A DNA stretch of 64,000 nucleotides from Mucilaginibacter aquaedulcis (GCF_030409325.1 NZ_JAUFPR010000002.1:2480001-2544000), one strand, 5' to 3'; counted from the stretch's first letter, positions 24,811 through 33,169 are shown. The notes: a model not told the origin generated them from the sequence alone. Program-made: numbers and translations.

Positions 24811-25290
24811 TTATTTCCTGATAACAACTATATCTGTATTTGCATAAGCTACCGGGGCGCTCTTATTCACCTGAACTTTTGTAACAACAATGCTTGAACT
24901 GCATTCGCTTTTGATGTTCTCGAGTGTACTTATTAACGTATCCGTTTTTAAATTTTTGATCTTAATAAAGCAGGTATCCGCCATCCTGCCAAGTGGAACT
25001 ATATATTTAAAATGATCGCCCGAGCCGTTATTGATAGTTTGCGGGGGAGATAAGGAGTCGACTTTATTACTGGCATTTTTAAATACCACCTTAATATCAT
25101 TCATGGAATAAGTGGGCTTCGCCGAAAAGAAAAGATCGGCCCCTGTAGTTTTATCAACTACCTGAAAGGTATAGCCGGGTAAAATTAAAGCAGCAGGCAC
25201 AATTAAACAGTTTGCTTTCTCTTTTTTGGTGCAGGAGATACAGGCCAGCAAAAGCAGCAGAACTGCGCGGTATTGAATTGATCTTTTCAT
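24811..25290 (-). CDS. Hypothetical lipoprotein
   Basis: A 159-aa protein of unknown function. The N-terminus MKRSIQYRAVLLLLLACISC is a lipoprotein signal with two possible lipidation sites, Cys17 (LLAC) and Cys20. The mature part is beta-rich (YTFQVVDKTTGADLFF, IKVVFKNASN, TDIVVIRK) and could be an immunoglobulin-like or immunity-type fold; no catalytic motif is seen. It has no operon partner, since the next minus-strand gene begins after a 210-bp repeat-bearing gap. Likely anchored to the outer or inner membrane. Confidence 0.6.
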   Translation of the reverse strand: MKRSIQYRAVLLLLLACISCTKKEKANCLIVPAALILPGYTFQVVDKTTGADLFFSAKPTYSMNDIKVVFKNASNKVDSLSPPQTINNGSGDHFKYIVPLGRMADTCFIKIKNLKTDTLISTLENIKSECSSSIVVTKVQVNKSAPVAYANTDIVVIRK

Positions 25291-25383
25291 AAACGGTTTG
25301 ATAATCTGGTTATAATTACCTTACGTTCATGATATTAGAAATGATACAGTAATGTTAAAATACCTAACCTAATAATGACCAAG

Positions 25384-25457
25384 TTGTCATGTTGAACCTG
25401 TGAAAGCATGGTGGGGTGGCCTCTACGCGCGATCCTTCGACAAGCTCATGATGACAA
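25384..25457. repeat. REP-like imperfect palindrome
   Basis: 74 bp bounded by TTGTCAT and ATGACAA; the two arms (GTTGAACCTGTGAAAGCATG and the complement of GATCCTTCGACAAGCTCATG) align imperfectly. The CCTTCGACAAGCTCA word is common in intergenic REP-like elements of many genomes. Non-coding. Confidence 0.65.
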
Positions 25458-25464
25458 GCCCTCC

Positions 25465-25507
25465 AATCCGAAATCGAACATCCGGAATCCCAAATTCCAA
25501 TTAATCC
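25465..25507. repeat. Heptad-repeat array at the end of the dehydrogenase gene (site I)
   Basis: 7-bp words AATCCGA, AATCGAA, CATCCGG, AATCCCA, AATTCCA, ATTAATC run up to and over the stop codon of the minus-strand prephenate-dehydrogenase-like gene. Single-armed. Confidence 0.6.
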
Positions 25508-26760
25508 ACCATCAGCCTCCTGATGAGTTCGGCGCTTTGCTTTTTGCCTTCCTCCAGACGGCCGTCAAAGAATGACTGCACATCGTTAAAATGCTTTTTG
25601 TAGCCTTCCATATCGCCATAACCAATAATTGACGACCATTCCCTCACGGCCGAGTGAAACTCCAGATCGTCGCCGCGGATGGTTTTATCGTATAAGGCTG
25701 TTTCTATTGATTCTTCCAGCAGTTCCTCGTTCTTGAACAAGTATTCGGCAATACCTAAGCGCAGGCGAAATGGCGGTGTTTGGCAAATGAGGTTATCATA
25801 CGGGTTTACATCCAGGTGATACCAGGCATCAACCATACTCAAAATACTCAGGTGCGAGTTGGGTTTTTGCTGCTCAGGCTTCTGCGACAGCGAAAACTCT
25901 TTCATAACCGTATCATTAAGCATAATGGGCTTGCGGCTTTCATGAAAAACAAAGTCGCGCGCACGATACAAACGTTCCCTGAAGGTTTTGGCCTCCTCCT
26001 TGATCATGAGCTTAAACAACTCCGATTCTGATTCGGCATAGCGTTTTACCTGCTGCTTGGCATAAGGATTCAGTATTGCTAAACCGGCATATACGTGTGC
26101 CTTATAGCTAAATATACGCAGGGTAGTTAATATCTTCACATTATCGATACCCCCTAAATAGGAGGCATTTTCCCAGGGGAAAAATCCTGCCGATTTCCAT
26201 GCGGTGCCCATACTTTCAAAGCCTACATGGGTTACGGCCTGGGTATCGGCTACAATTTTATCATGCTCGTGATAGTCGGCAATCTCTACAATATGGCTGC
26301 CGATGTCATTAAACAAATCATACATCCGCTTATAGGCATCGGGGCTGGCGCGGTGTGGGATCAGAATAAGGGTTTGGCCGGCAGGTTCAAAACCCGGCCC
26401 GTGCATACCGTGAAAAGTAATAATCTGGGTATCAGATGGCAGGTATTTCTCAAAAGTGGTTATCTCCGGATGTTTTACCGAGGTTTGCCCGGCCACAATG
26501 GCACCATATTTAGTCAGCGGACCGCACTCGGCAACCACAGCTTCCATTTTATCGGCCTCTACAGAATAAATGATCAGGTCATTGGTGCGGGAAACCTCTT
26601 TGCCGCTATCCATTATGGTTATTTTATAAGGTGACAGCTCTTCTTCCAGCTTGTTCCTGTTTTCGGGCAAATCGCATCCGCAAACGGTGTAGCCAGCTTT
26701 TGCAAAAGCCTTCGCATACAGGCGCCCCATGTCGCCTAAGCCAATAATACCTATATTCAT
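25501..26760 (-). CDS. Prephenate dehydrogenase-like protein of the fungal TYR1 type
   Basis: A 419-aa NAD(P)-dependent dehydrogenase predicted to convert prephenate to 4-hydroxyphenylpyruvate for tyrosine synthesis. The Rossmann start is IGIIGLGDMGRLYAKAF. The rest follows the yeast TYR1 pattern rather than ordinary bacterial TyrA: LIIYSVEADK, TFEKYLPSDTQIITFHGMHGP, HDKIVADTQAVTHVGF, SYKAHVYAGLAILNPYAKQQ, PNSHLSILSMVDAWYHLDVN and DDLEFHSAVREWSSI. There is no chorismate mutase or ACT domain. Its neighbours are unrelated, so the pathway assignment rests on sequence resemblance recalled from memory. Confidence 0.75.
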   Translation of the reverse strand: MNIGIIGLGDMGRLYAKAFAKAGYTVCGCDLPENRNKLEEELSPYKITIMDSGKEVSRTNDLIIYSVEADKMEAVVAECGPLTKYGAIVAGQTSVKHPEITTFEKYLPSDTQIITFHGMHGPGFEPAGQTLILIPHRASPDAYKRMYDLFNDIGSHIVEIADYHEHDKIVADTQAVTHVGFESMGTAWKSAGFFPWENASYLGGIDNVKILTTLRIFSYKAHVYAGLAILNPYAKQQVKRYAESESELFKLMIKEEAKTFRERLYRARDFVFHESRKPIMLNDTVMKEFSLSQKPEQQKPNSHLSILSMVDAWYHLDVNPYDNLICQTPPFRLRLGIAEYLFKNEELLEESIETALYDKTIRGDDLEFHSAVREWSSIIGYGDMEGYKKHFNDVQSFFDGRLEEGKKQSAELIRRLMVD

Positions 26761-26887
26761 GCCGCTAATATAACCATGAGTAGCAAAATTACGTATGAAA
26801 CCTTACATTAGCCCCCATAAACACAGAATATCAATAACAAAAAACTATTAATATCCTGATTTGTTAACATTGGATACCTAATTTTAC

Positions 26888-27607
26888 ATGATGAACAAGC
26901 CCTTTTTATTCCGTACCTGTATTTTAATGATCGTTTTTTTTAGCTGCATTATCGGAGCCCGTGCCCAGGATACTACTAAAAAAGCAAGCGGCTTAAAACC
27001 CGCCGTTACAAAACTTGCTGCGGTAAAACCTGCTGTGCCTGCTAATCCATCAACTAATCCATACGTACAGCCCAAGCCCACCGCCAAGGATTCGGCATTA
27101 GTGAAAGACAAATCATTGAACGGCCAGTATCAGTATTTATTAAGTAAGCTGTTCCATTATCAGCAGCCGCTGGCATCGGCCCTTTGGAAAAACATGCGCG
27201 ATACGTTGAATACAGAGCGCCGGAAACTTGCCGCTGCACAATCAAAGCTTGATGCTCAAAATAAAGATATCAGCACCCTTAAAACGGACGCAACTACTAA
27301 AGATCAAACACTTTCTGAAGCCAACGCCAAGCGCGACGAAATAAGCCTTCTGGGCATTTCTTTTACCAAAGCATCCTACAACTTAGTAATGTGGGGCCTG
27401 GTTATTGCATTTGGAGTGATAGCCGCCATTGTTATTGCCCGCTCGGGCGCGCATAGCCGCGAGGCCAAATATCGCATCAAACTATACGAAGAGCTTGATG
27501 AGGAATACAAAACCTACAAAACCAAAGCCAACGAAAAAGAAAAGAAACTTGCCCGCGAACTCCAAACCGAACGCAACAAGCTTGATGAGCTTTTAGGCAG
27601 AGGATAG
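26888..27607 (+). CDS. Membrane-anchored coiled-coil protein of unknown function
   Basis: A 239-aa protein with a Sec signal sequence (to about residue 27, GARA-Q), a Lys/Pro/Ala-rich segment, a Bacteroidota-conserved motif LNGQYQYLLSK with LWKNMRDTLNTERRKL, a coiled coil, one transmembrane helix (LVMWGLVIAFGVIAAIVIA) and a second, highly charged C-terminal coiled coil (KYRIKLYEELDEEYKTYKTK). Similar proteins are often mislabelled as tRNA methyltransferases, but no such domain is present. The start may be 26888 or 26891 (tandem ATG). Function unknown; probably a structural envelope protein. Confidence 0.6.
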   Translation: MMNKPFLFRTCILMIVFFSCIIGARAQDTTKKASGLKPAVTKLAAVKPAVPANPSTNPYVQPKPTAKDSALVKDKSLNGQYQYLLSKLFHYQQPLASALWKNMRDTLNTERRKLAAAQSKLDAQNKDISTLKTDATTKDQTLSEANAKRDEISLLGISFTKASYNLVMWGLVIAFGVIAAIVIARSGAHSREAKYRIKLYEELDEEYKTYKTKANEKEKKLARELQTERNKLDELLGRG

Positions 27608-28199
27608 TTTTGGGATTTGGGGAGTCTGATTTTTATAATAATATTTCGTGTGATATAGATTGCTTGGTGAGCTTGCAAATTGTAAAACGCTCAATTGCCG
27701 CTAAGGCTGTCACTTTTCCTTGATGAAAAGTAACCAAAAATCAAGACAAAAAAAAGCTTCTCCCCACAGGCAAAACTCCCGGCCCGCTTTTTTGTCAGGC
27801 ATTTACCCGCAATCTTTTCATTCCAAGCTTTTTATTCAATATTATAAATTCTGTTAATTCCTTAATTCGATAAATTCTCGTTCAAACATTCAGCAGATCA
27901 GCTTCAGGCGAAAAGCAGGCAGAACATGTTGGCCTGTGTGTTAGGAGGGGCATTAGCAAACCTTGCCGAAGCAGGGCAATGAGCGAACGAAGTGGAGGTA
28001 AGGTTTAGCAGGCCGTGGTTCTGGCTGCTTTGCAGGGTAAAGGCCTGTGCGGCAAAGAAGCCTCTCTGCTGAAAGCCTTTTTGGTTACTTTTGTGGCGAC
28101 AAAAGTGACTGGCCCTCCTGCGGCCAGGAGCGCGACTTCGCTTCGCACTATTTGCCAAACCACACACAGCTCCTTAACAATTGTTATTATATTGCCCCC
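27608..28199. repeat. Composite repeat region (family R5)
   Basis: The 592-bp gap is filled by a repeat bounded by inverted copies of a CACTTTT-N-AAAAGTAACCAAAAA word: one at about 27711-27738, the other inverted at 28079-28109. Between are palindromic sub-units (AGCAGGCAGAACATG, CCTTGCCGAAGCAGGGCAATG, AAGGCCTGTGCGGC) and an irregular 8-9-bp array of AATTC words (27851-27882). An 87-codon minus-strand frame across it (27904-28167) has no family features and is best seen as a repeat-borne spurious frame. Confidence 0.65.
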
Positions 28200-28823
28200 A
28201 TGAACAACGCTGAACTGTTAACCCTGATAACTCAATTACGATCTGTTGCCGATACCGGCTTGTTATACGCCAAAAACGAGTATGATGTAGAACGTTATAC
28301 CGAGCTGCGTCATATCAGTATCCAGATGCTGGATAAGGTAACCGGCTTTGGCGAGGATACCATTAACATCCTTTTCCCGCAGGCTAAAGACTACCCTACC
28401 GCCAAAGTTGATGTAAGGGGCATACTATTATCTGCCGATAACAAGATATTGCTGGCTCGTGAAAGTGCCGACGGCAAATGGTCGTTACCGGGCGGATGGG
28501 CCGATATTGGCTATAGCGCCAAGGAGGTAATTGTTAAAGAGTTTGAGGAAGAAACCGGACTTACCGTAGTGCCCGAAAAACTGCTGGCCGTTTTTGATAA
28601 AAAGATGCACCCTCACCCACCCCAGCCGTTTTATGTTTACAAAATGGTTTTCCATTGCAGGGCCATGTCATCGGTAATTAACAAGGGTTTTGATGTGCTT
28701 GATGTGCAATATTTTGACATCAACAATCTGCCCGAACTATCTGAGGATCGTATATTAAAAAGCCAGATAGAATTACTTTACGAAAAAATCCTATCTGGCG
28801 ATAACAGCGTTTATGCCGATTAA
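28200..28823 (+). CDS. Nudix hydrolase with N-terminal accessory domain
   Basis: A 207-aa cytoplasmic Nudix enzyme, probably cleaving a nucleoside diphosphate derivative such as ADP-ribose. The N-terminal helical domain (about 1-55, RSVADTGLLYAKNEYDVERY) is the accessory domain found in this subfamily. The Nudix box GWADIGYSAKEVIVKEFEEE-TGL keeps the metal-binding EFEEE but has Tyr for the first, non-catalytic Glu and Lys for Arg. The start at 28200 was chosen because it fits the domain; a longer frame to 28047 runs into the repeat. It converges on the next gene with a 1-bp gap. Confidence 0.85.
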   Translation: MNNAELLTLITQLRSVADTGLLYAKNEYDVERYTELRHISIQMLDKVTGFGEDTINILFPQAKDYPTAKVDVRGILLSADNKILLARESADGKWSLPGGWADIGYSAKEVIVKEFEEETGLTVVPEKLLAVFDKKMHPHPPQPFYVYKMVFHCRAMSSVINKGFDVLDVQYFDINNLPELSEDRILKSQIELLYEKILSGDNSVYAD

Positions 28824-28824
28824 T

Positions 28825-29535
28825 TTACTGATCGCTTAGCTTTACGCCTGTGTTGGTAAGCTTTGGCAGCGTGCGTTTATCTGCCGGCAGGGTCATGAAT
28901 TTTTTGTATGAATCGTTGATGTATACTGTTAACGATTGGCCATTGTTGTTTTTCAAAAAGGCGTAGGTTGGGCGGTAAAGGGTCATGAAGTTCTCCAGTT
29001 CTTGACCGCGCAATGGCACCAGGCTTTCTACATAGGTAACATTAAATACCTCGTCAACATGCCTTTCTTCTTCCTCGTGTTTAAAGTATTTCTTTAAGCG
29101 GCGGGCATCACGGGCATCCTTGCTGAACCATGATGACGGCGACAGTGGATAAACCTTACTCTTGGTATATATTTCGGGATACTCCCGGTGCGCATCAAAT
29201 GACTGCCTTGTTGAGGTAACTTCAACCTGGCGCAGGGCTATGGTTTTGGTAACCATCTCTACCCGTTTGGGAGCCAGATTAGTTACATATAATGTATCAG
29301 ATACATAACCCGGCGATTCAAATATCAGGGTGTGCCCTGTTTCTACATTGATAGAGAAGTTTCCTTTATCGTCGGTAATGGTTATTTGTTTTTTATTGTT
29401 ATCGTCGCGGATAAAAACGTTGGGCATACGGGTGCTTTTGCCCGATTCGTAAACAGTACCCTTTAACGTGCTTTGTGCATTAACGGTACCCGCCATAAAA
29501 AGTGCGGAAAATAATATAAGATAGTTAGGTTTCAT
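28825..29535 (-). CDS. Secreted protein with carboxypeptidase-regulatory-like domain
   Basis: A 236-aa exported protein: signal peptide 1-20 (FMAGTVNA-Q), then a beta-sandwich domain (STLKGTVYESGKSTRMPNVF, TITDDKGNFSIN, LIFESPGYV) of the type that precedes TonB-dependent receptors, ending in RQVEVTSTRQ, which resembles a TonB-box region. The remaining 140 residues lack plug and barrel motifs. It is known as a stand-alone family in Bacteroidota, with a probable envelope role. Minus-strand neighbours are separated by a terminator, so it is its own unit. Confidence 0.65.
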   Translation of the reverse strand: MKPNYLILFSALFMAGTVNAQSTLKGTVYESGKSTRMPNVFIRDDNNKKQITITDDKGNFSINVETGHTLIFESPGYVSDTLYVTNLAPKRVEMVTKTIALRQVEVTSTRQSFDAHREYPEIYTKSKVYPLSPSSWFSKDARDARRLKKYFKHEEEERHVDEVFNVTYVESLVPLRGQELENFMTLYRPTYAFLKNNNGQSLTVYINDSYKKFMTLPADKRTLPKLTNTGVKLSDQ

Positions 29536-29684
29536 GGCAGATCAATTAAGCTGTAAATTAAACCTATTTTTTGCAATAATGGTTTTGAATTTAACACTTT
29601 TAAAAGCGTGTAATCAATTAATGACACAATAGTGAGGCTAAACACGCAAAATTGCCATAACACCGGTAGCCATATAACAAACAA

Positions 29685-29712
29685 GCCGCCTCATGATAAC
29701 TCATGAAGCGGC
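29685..29712 (-). terminator. Terminator of the PspC / LiaF-like unit
   Basis: GCCGC-C-TCATGA paired with TCATGA-A-GCGGC (one mismatch) and a TTGTTTGTT tail on the minus strand, 45 bp past the stop. Confidence 0.7.
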
Positions 29713-29756
29713 CCGCAAACTTATTATATATACTGTCCCGGTATCGGTCAAATAAA

Positions 29757-30737
29757 TTAATACCTGTTAACTTTAAAATCAGATACACCCCCACTCATGT
29801 GGATGTATATTTTGTTTTTTGCCGCGTCAAAACCCGGTGTTTCATAGCGGCCATCGTCCTTTTTATCAAAACCGGCAAACTCGTTTGATGACAGGCCCGA
29901 GTTTGTACGGATACTGCAGGCTGCACCTGTGGGTACGTTAATGTTCACTTCCGAAACGCCGGTAGCAACCTCCACATTAGTACTTGCCAAAGGGTTTCCG
30001 AGCTTTATATCAAATGATGCTGCCCCACCCTTTAAAGTTAAGTTTTTTATTTTGAATTTGGTAAGGTCAAAATCAAGTTTTGTAGCCCCTGTTTCTACAT
30101 TAATATCCCACACCGGGTTAGGGTTCAGCTTAATATCGGCCTGGTTGGCTTTATTGTCATCTGAGTTAAAATGCCAGCCTTTGTTGTTCTTCATGCGCAG
30201 GTTAAGCACATATACCGAATCTTCCTTGTTTGATGTAAATTCATATTTACCGTAAAACTCCTTGGTTTCGGCTTTGAAAAGCTGGCTGGTAGTATCATTT
30301 AAGGTATAAGTGGTACCGCCGCCATTGATATTAAGGCGGGCCAGTTTGGCATCGGGTGTATAATCCTTATTAAAAACGCTGCTGCCTTCTAATTTAACAA
30401 CGCCGTGATCGGTGCTGGTGGTGTCGCTGTCGTCATCATCATCGTCGTCTTTATCGTTATATTGGAAATTATATTTGCCAGGCCAAAAGCTATAGCGTTC
30501 AAAATGTCCGAATATAAGCAGGCCAAAACCCAATATCACTACTGATAGCTTGAGGATGGTAGCCCAGGCCGATCTGTTACCGGCAAAAACCAGGTTAACG
30601 CCCCCCATAATTAAAAATATAGGCCATAAGTGGATGATGTTCATCCAGTGAAAATCAATGTAACCAAAGTTGTTAAGCAGGAATATGGCTCCTATGCATA
30701 CCAGGATAGCACCCGGAACTAATTTATCATTTTTCAT
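29757..30737 (-). CDS. LiaF/toast-rack family membrane protein
   Basis: A 326-aa inner-membrane protein: three or four N-terminal transmembrane helices (LVPGAILVCIGAIFLLNNFG, LWPIFLIMGGVNLVFA, LKLSVVILGFGLLIFG), an acidic linker rich in Asp (DKDDDDDDDSD), then a repetitive beta domain of the cell-wall-stress LiaF/toast-rack type (GGAASFDIKLGNPLASTNVE, GVSEVNINVPTGAACSI, IHMSGGVSDFKVNRY). Family members sense or buffer envelope stress. It follows the PspC gene by 85 bp in the same direction and is probably co-transcribed with it. Confidence 0.75.
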   Translation of the reverse strand: MKNDKLVPGAILVCIGAIFLLNNFGYIDFHWMNIIHLWPIFLIMGGVNLVFAGNRSAWATILKLSVVILGFGLLIFGHFERYSFWPGKYNFQYNDKDDDDDDDSDTTSTDHGVVKLEGSSVFNKDYTPDAKLARLNINGGGTTYTLNDTTSQLFKAETKEFYGKYEFTSNKEDSVYVLNLRMKNNKGWHFNSDDNKANQADIKLNPNPVWDINVETGATKLDFDLTKFKIKNLTLKGGAASFDIKLGNPLASTNVEVATGVSEVNINVPTGAACSIRTNSGLSSNEFAGFDKKDDGRYETPGFDAAKNKIYIHMSGGVSDFKVNRY

Positions 30738-30822
30738 TTTAGTATTTTTAAATGGTTATGAAACTAAACGGGGTTTTATTTTTCCGGTTAATGGAAACCT
30801 CCCCTTTTGAATTTCCTAGTTT

Positions 30823-31422
30823 TTATATGGTTGGTGGCGGAGTATCTGTTGATTTATCTTCCTGTGCAGGCTCATCATCTTTATGCAGGGTATCATCTTT
30901 GATCTCCTCTTTATCTGTGGTTTCTTCAGCATTATGCCAGTTGTCTTTTTCCCAAGGCTTTTTCTTTTCGCCCGATACCATAATGGCCAAACCTGCAACC
31001 ACTAAAATTACCGGCCACAACTTACCCATGTGCCAAAACCTGAACAGGTGCAACTCATGTAGCAGGAATGATCCGCCGACAAATATCAGTATCACACCAA
31101 AAATGAGTCCTGCGGTTGATGCATTTTGTTTAGGCGTTTTAACAAAAGGGTCGCCGGGTTGCGGTGGTACGCTGCCAAAAGGATTAGATGAATCCTGTGG
31201 CGGCACCCTATAGTCAACACCCGGGTTAAAATAGTTATAATCTTTTTTAGGCAGTACGATCCATAAAACAAGGTAAACCATAAAACCGGTGCCCATGAAA
31301 ATAAATGTGAGTAAGAACAGGGCACGTATAATAGCTATATCGATGTCAAAATAGTCGGCCAAACCTGCGCAAACACCGCCTATTACCTTGCGGCGATCAT
31401 CGCGATAGAGTTTCTTTTCCAT
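30823..31422 (-). CDS. PspC-domain envelope-stress protein
   Basis: A 199-aa membrane protein. The PspC domain (about 3-62) is clear: KLYRDDRRKVIGGVCAGLAD-YFDID, then a TM helix ending LVLWIVLPKKDY. A Pro-rich linker leads to two further TM helices (GLIFGVILIFVGGSFLLHEL and LWPVILVVAGLAIMV), and an acidic tail ends TPPPTI. The start at 31422 was chosen because it matches the domain start; an upstream in-frame ATG adds 11 unconserved residues. PspC partners sense membrane damage. Upstream member of a likely two-gene unit with the LiaF-like protein. Confidence 0.8.
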   Translation of the reverse strand: MEKKLYRDDRRKVIGGVCAGLADYFDIDIAIIRALFLLTFIFMGTGFMVYLVLWIVLPKKDYNYFNPGVDYRVPPQDSSNPFGSVPPQPGDPFVKTPKQNASTAGLIFGVILIFVGGSFLLHELHLFRFWHMGKLWPVILVVAGLAIMVSGEKKKPWEKDNWHNAEETTDKEEIKDDTLHKDDEPAQEDKSTDTPPPTI

Positions 31423-31580
31423 AATTGTTAGTATAGTGAGTGATTTATGACTCAAATGTGCTAACTATAGCTGTTTTACCGTAATGCTTTTAGGTGAAAG
31501 TAACCAATTTTTCGGTAAAGCACCTGAAAATACCGACGAACGATCCTGCTTTCAGCACTGGTTTTTATATAAATTAATGC

Positions 31581-32285
31581 TTATATCTGGCCGGGTGCAG
31601 GCTTAATAATTATTTCATCAACATTAGCTCCTGTACTCATTTTATATATGTTGATGATGGCCGAAGCTATATCCTCCGGTAACACCATAGTATCTTTATC
31701 AACCACGGCATCTTTCCATGAATCGGTTAACGTTGAGCCCGGAATTACGGCGGTTACCTTTACGCCATGTTCCTGCATTTCATAACGCATCAGTTTAGTT
31801 AACCCCAGCAAAGCGTATTTGGTTACGCTGTAGGCACCCGCAGCCGCTATAGGGTTTAATGAGGCTACAGAACATATATTAAAGAAATGGCCTTTGCGGG
31901 CGTTTTTCATGGTTTTGCCAAAGTGGCGGTACAGCTCATAGGCCGGCATCAGGTTGGTGTTGAGCTGGCTGGTAAATACATCATCGCCTTCATCCAATAT
32001 ACTGGCAGGTACAAAAGAGCCCAGGCTGTTCACTACAACATCAATAAAACCTAATTCCTGTTCGGCGGCTGCGGCAAATTGCAGCAACTGAGCCTTATTA
32101 CTGCCATCTGTTACCTTAGCAAAAACCTTAATATCGGGATATGTAGTTTGCAGTTCGGCTTTAAACTTTAACAGTTCCTGCTCATTGCGTGAACATATTG
32201 CTACGTTTAACCCTTCGTTAGCAAATGAAATTGTAATAGAGCGGCCCATTCCTTTTGTTGAACCGGTAATAAGAGCATTCTTCAT
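31581..32285 (-). CDS. Short-chain dehydrogenase/reductase
   Basis: A 234-aa classical SDR, NAD(P)H-dependent oxidoreductase of unknown substrate. Cofactor loop TGSTKGMG (residues 6-13), NSLGS in place of NNAG, ICSVAS with the catalytic Ser, and the YSVTK active-site Tyr-x3-Lys. An Arg after the first strand (ICSRNEQE) suggests NADP preference. The start at 32285 is chosen by family alignment, since an upstream ATG adds 13 residues without homology. Stands alone. Confidence 0.85.
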   Translation of the reverse strand: MKNALITGSTKGMGRSITISFANEGLNVAICSRNEQELLKFKAELQTTYPDIKVFAKVTDGSNKAQLLQFAAAAEQELGFIDVVVNSLGSFVPASILDEGDDVFTSQLNTNLMPAYELYRHFGKTMKNARKGHFFNICSVASLNPIAAAGAYSVTKYALLGLTKLMRYEMQEHGVKVTAVIPGSTLTDSWKDAVVDKDTMVLPEDIASAIINIYKMSTGANVDEIIIKPAPGQI

Positions 32286-32415
32286 TGTATTTGTTATTGT
32301 TGTTTTAGTAAATAATTGAGGCACTAAAATGCGTCTTTAATTAAGGAATAGGCATTATTGTATATTCCGCAGACCAATATAAATAGTTTCGCCCAATATC
32401 ATTACAAAATAAAAA

Positions 32416-32442
32416 AGGGCGTTAGCACCGAACTAACACCCT
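32416..32442 (-). terminator. Terminator-like hairpin 1
   Basis: AGGGCGTTAG and CTAACACCCT pair over 10 bp with one mismatch; the minus strand then has TTTTTTATTTT. It points away from the small ORF region. Confidence 0.7.
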
Positions 32443-32528
32443 TGATTTTACCAACGTAGAAATGATAAATTAACTTACTACCTTTTTATACGCTTAAACA
32501 ATTTATAAGTTACCAAATGAAAATAAAA

Positions 32529-32555
32529 AACCCCGGCAGCCAGGCAACCGGGGTT
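32529..32555 (-). terminator. Terminator-like hairpin 2, after the small ORF
   Basis: AACCCCGG with CCGGGGTT (8 bp perfect) followed on the minus strand by TTTTTTATTT. A canonical Rho-independent terminator, 113 bp past the stop of the candidate small ORF. Confidence 0.8.
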
Positions 32556-32667
32556 GTGCATCGAAGTTATCCTCAAAACTCCATGCTTTGGGGTTAGCTA
32601 TTATTTATCGTTTAATTATGGGATTGCAGTTAATGGTGTAAGTTTTGATTAAGGGGGAAATGATCAA

Positions 32668-32769
32668 TTACTTAAACCTGCCTTCATGAAAAATATACAA
32701 TGTTATTACTATGAGTAAAACTATTATAACTATTACCTTAATAAATACTCCCTTACTCTCGCCTCTCAT
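32668..32769 (-). CDS. Candidate 33-aa single-pass membrane peptide
   Basis: A small frame starting MRGESKGVFIKVIVIIVLL and ending FHEGRFK. It has a charged N-terminus, one hydrophobic stretch of about 18 residues (FIKVIVIIVLLIVITLYIF) and a short charged tail, the layout of a small bitopic membrane protein. An A-rich leader (TTTTAAAAAAATAA) precedes the ATG, as usual for Bacteroidota, and two minus-oriented terminators follow. The transcript unit around it supports reality; homologues were not checked. Function unknown. Confidence 0.45.
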   Translation of the reverse strand: MRGESKGVFIKVIVIIVLLIVITLYIFHEGRFK

Positions 32770-32783
32770 TTATTTTTTTAAAA

Positions 32784-32807
32784 CTCCCGGATAAAGCACA
32801 CCGGGAG
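32784..32807 (-). terminator. Hairpin just upstream of the small ORF
   Basis: CTCCCGG and CCGGGAG (7 bp perfect, 10-nt loop), followed on the minus strand by TTTT and then 10 bases to the small ORF ATG. It could be an attenuator or the end of an upstream transcript. Confidence 0.5.
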
Positions 32808-32882
32808 AGATAATATACCAACAACTTTTACAAATAACAAGCTTGTATACGTGATAGTTAAGCAAAAAGTTTTGCATAAAAA

Positions 32883-32915
32883 ACCCCGGCATATTAATTA
32901 AAATATAACCAGGGT
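32883..32915 (-). terminator. Terminator-like hairpin 4
   Basis: ACCCTGG and CCGGGGT pair (one G-U) around a 19-nt AT-rich loop; TTTTTT follows on the minus strand. No gene was found directly upstream of it. Confidence 0.45.
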
Positions 32916-33161
32916 AATTAAACGATAAAATAACCCCTTACTTTATCATCAGTACAACAACCTCGTATGTATTAAGATGTTTTGAACGTTTAAACAACCT
33001 GAGGTTGTAAATATGAGAAATAATAGGTCATTATAGGTTATTTAATAACTTATTTATCATTTTATATTTTTTAAGATACTATAAGAAAGAATGCTTTTAA
33101 TCTTTAATACATTCGTTTTTTTACCCTTTGCAAGTAATGGAATATCTTACAAAGCATTTAT

Positions 33162-33169
33162 TATCTTTG
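33162..33169 (+). promoter_or_regulatory. Possible -7 box for mlaE
   Basis: TATCTTTG is an exact TAnnTTTG match, but no TTG lies at the 19-20 bp spacing (TGG does at 21). It would give a leader of about 160 nt. Confidence 0.35.

Noticed and set aside
27904..28167. 87-codon minus-strand frame
   Set aside because: Lies wholly inside a dispersed repeat; no domain, poor start context. Treated as repeat-borne.
28047..28199. Longer start for the Nudix gene
   Set aside because: Would translate repeat DNA; the N-terminal accessory domain begins at 28200.
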